Assembly (NCBI GenBank): GCA_028281325.1
Contig: JANQKC010000004.1
Location: forward strand, 1 to 64,000
DNA length: 64,000 bases
Source: Alphaproteobacteria bacterium
GTDB taxonomy: Bacteria; Pseudomonadota; Alphaproteobacteria; UBA8366
Direction: 5' to 3'
Shown: piece by piece, positions 63,396 to 64,000 of the stretch
Numbering within the stretch: position 1 is the first letter of the stretch
Layout of the letters: each line of letters opens with the position of its first letter
Notes under the pieces: model-generated
The model's input: the letters and a program-made list of their open reading frames with translations, nothing else
Told to the model about the DNA's origin: nothing
Database searches by the model: none
Position numbers and translations under genes: made by a program

Positions 63396-64000
63396 GCGTC
63401 GGCGCTGTTCTGCGCGCCCCTGATCATCTCGCGGGCGATGATGAACTGATGAATCTGCGACGTGCCCTCGTAGATGCGGAAGAGGCGGGCGTCGCGGAAC
63501 AGCCGCTCGACGTCGTGATTCGCCAGGTAGCCGGCGCCGCCGAGGATCTGCACGGCGCGGTCGGCGACCCGGCTGACCATTTCGCTGCCGAAATACTTAC
63601 AGCAGGACATATCGCCGAGCGGCCGCTCGCCGGCGTCGATGCGGCGCGCGGTCTCCAAGGTCATCGCGCGGGCGGCGAGCATTTCGGCGCGGCTGTCGGC
63701 CAGCATCATCTGGATCGCCTGGAAGTCCGCGATCGGCTGGTCGAACTGCTTGCGGTCGACCGCATAGGTCAGCGCCTCGTCGATCAGACGCATCGCCTGC
63801 CCGACGCAGGTGGCCGCCACGTGCATACGCGCGACGTTGATACCGTCCATCGCACATTTGAATCCGATGCCTTCCGTGTGGCCGACGAGCATGTCGGCCT
63901 CGACGCGACACTCCTCGAAATACATCTCGCTGGTGTTCGATCCGTGCTGGCCCAGTTTGAGATCCGGCTCGCCGATGCGCAGGCCGGGCGTGCCGGCTTC
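63392..64000 (-). CDS. acyl-CoA dehydrogenase, C-terminal part (runs off window)
   Basis: Last 203 or so residues of an acyl-CoA dehydrogenase. The frame continues past 64000, so the start is outside. Contains the helix RVADRAVQILGGAGYLANHDVERLFRDARLFRIYEGTSQIHQFIIARE with the catalytic Glu in YEGTSQI, so it looks active. It overlaps the D-cysteine-desulfhydrase-like gene by 4 bases. Confidence 0.9.
   Translation of the reverse strand, partial: EAGTPGLRIGEPDLKLGQHGSNTSEMYFEECRVEADMLVGHTEGIGFKCAMDGINVARMHVAATCVGQAMRLIDEALTYAVDRKQFDQPIADFQAIQMMLADSRAEMLAARAMTLETARRIDAGERPLGDMSCCKYFGSEMVSRVADRAVQILGGAGYLANHDVERLFRDARLFRIYEGTSQIHQFIIAREMIRGAQNSADA

Overview
The window is high-GC proteobacterial chromosome, densely packed with genes on both strands. 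Gene content (many acyl-CoA dehydrogenases and enoyl-CoA hydratases, a TctC-type binding protein, HyuAB, DHA2 and SSS transporters, two Ldh2-type dehydrogenases, a DUF2189 protein) and the style of the sequence suggest a metabolically versatile alphaproteobacterium, possibly a Rhodospirillales relative. That placement is inference. No rRNA, tRNA, CRISPR array, prophage or intact insertion sequence was recognised.

The most important observation is that two genes contain an in-frame TGA that almost certainly encodes selenocysteine. (1) 17543-18061 is a UGSC-motif protein with TGA at codon 92, followed by Gly-Ser-Cys and an 8-bp hairpin at nearly the same place and with nearly the same apical sequence as the E. 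coli fdhF SECIS. It lies directly downstream of a thioredoxin-fold protein (16061-17500). (2) 57539-58300 is a glutaredoxin-DinB fusion whose CxxC motif is U-T-S-C (TGA at codon 13), with a perfect 8-bp hairpin 15 nt after the TGA. A standard gene caller would truncate or split both. The organism should therefore carry selA, selB, selC and selD elsewhere.

Layout. 1-1962: end of an ArnT-like glycosyltransferase and a PAP2 phosphatase. 2036-7649: an amidohydrolase, a PcaB-like lyase and two tandem Ldh2-family dehydrogenases. 7931-18061: a run of plus-strand genes (TctC-type binding protein, 3-His cupin, four-domain rhodanese, aminotransferase, acyl-CoA dehydrogenase, divergent Fe-ADH, GST-like protein, thioredoxin-fold protein, UGSC selenoprotein). 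It is rich in thiol and sulfur-type folds and is the best candidate for an undescribed system. 18206-20551: SPFH/NfeD membrane pair and a DUF2189 protein. 20761-32989: hydratase and divergent SDR, HyuB/HyuA, NIPSNAP-like protein, PaaG-like isomerase, gamma-glutamyltransferase-like protein, GMC oxidoreductase, PhyH dioxygenase. 33002-38740: a minus-strand set of D-threonine-aldolase-like, HTD2-like, LeuB-like, AtzG-like, amidase and NMT1-like binding protein genes. 38857-40794: a glycine-zipper lipoprotein, a strikingly His/Lys-rich secreted protein, an AT-rich spacer and a MarR-like regulator. 40978-50940: enolase-superfamily enzyme, carboxyltransferase, two unknown proteins, DHA2 efflux pump, enoyl-CoA hydratase, flavodoxin, sodium symporter. 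51027-55231: acyl-CoA catabolism genes around an intergenic dispersed-repeat cluster. 55463-58300: a two-PAS histidine kinase, its response regulator and the seleno-glutaredoxin. 58349-64000: metallophosphoesterase, an SDR gene with a large internal deletion, sulfatase, D-cysteine-desulfhydrase-like enzyme and the end of another acyl-CoA dehydrogenase.

Most enzyme substrates cannot be read from sequence alone. Family assignments are usually firm, exact reactions are not.
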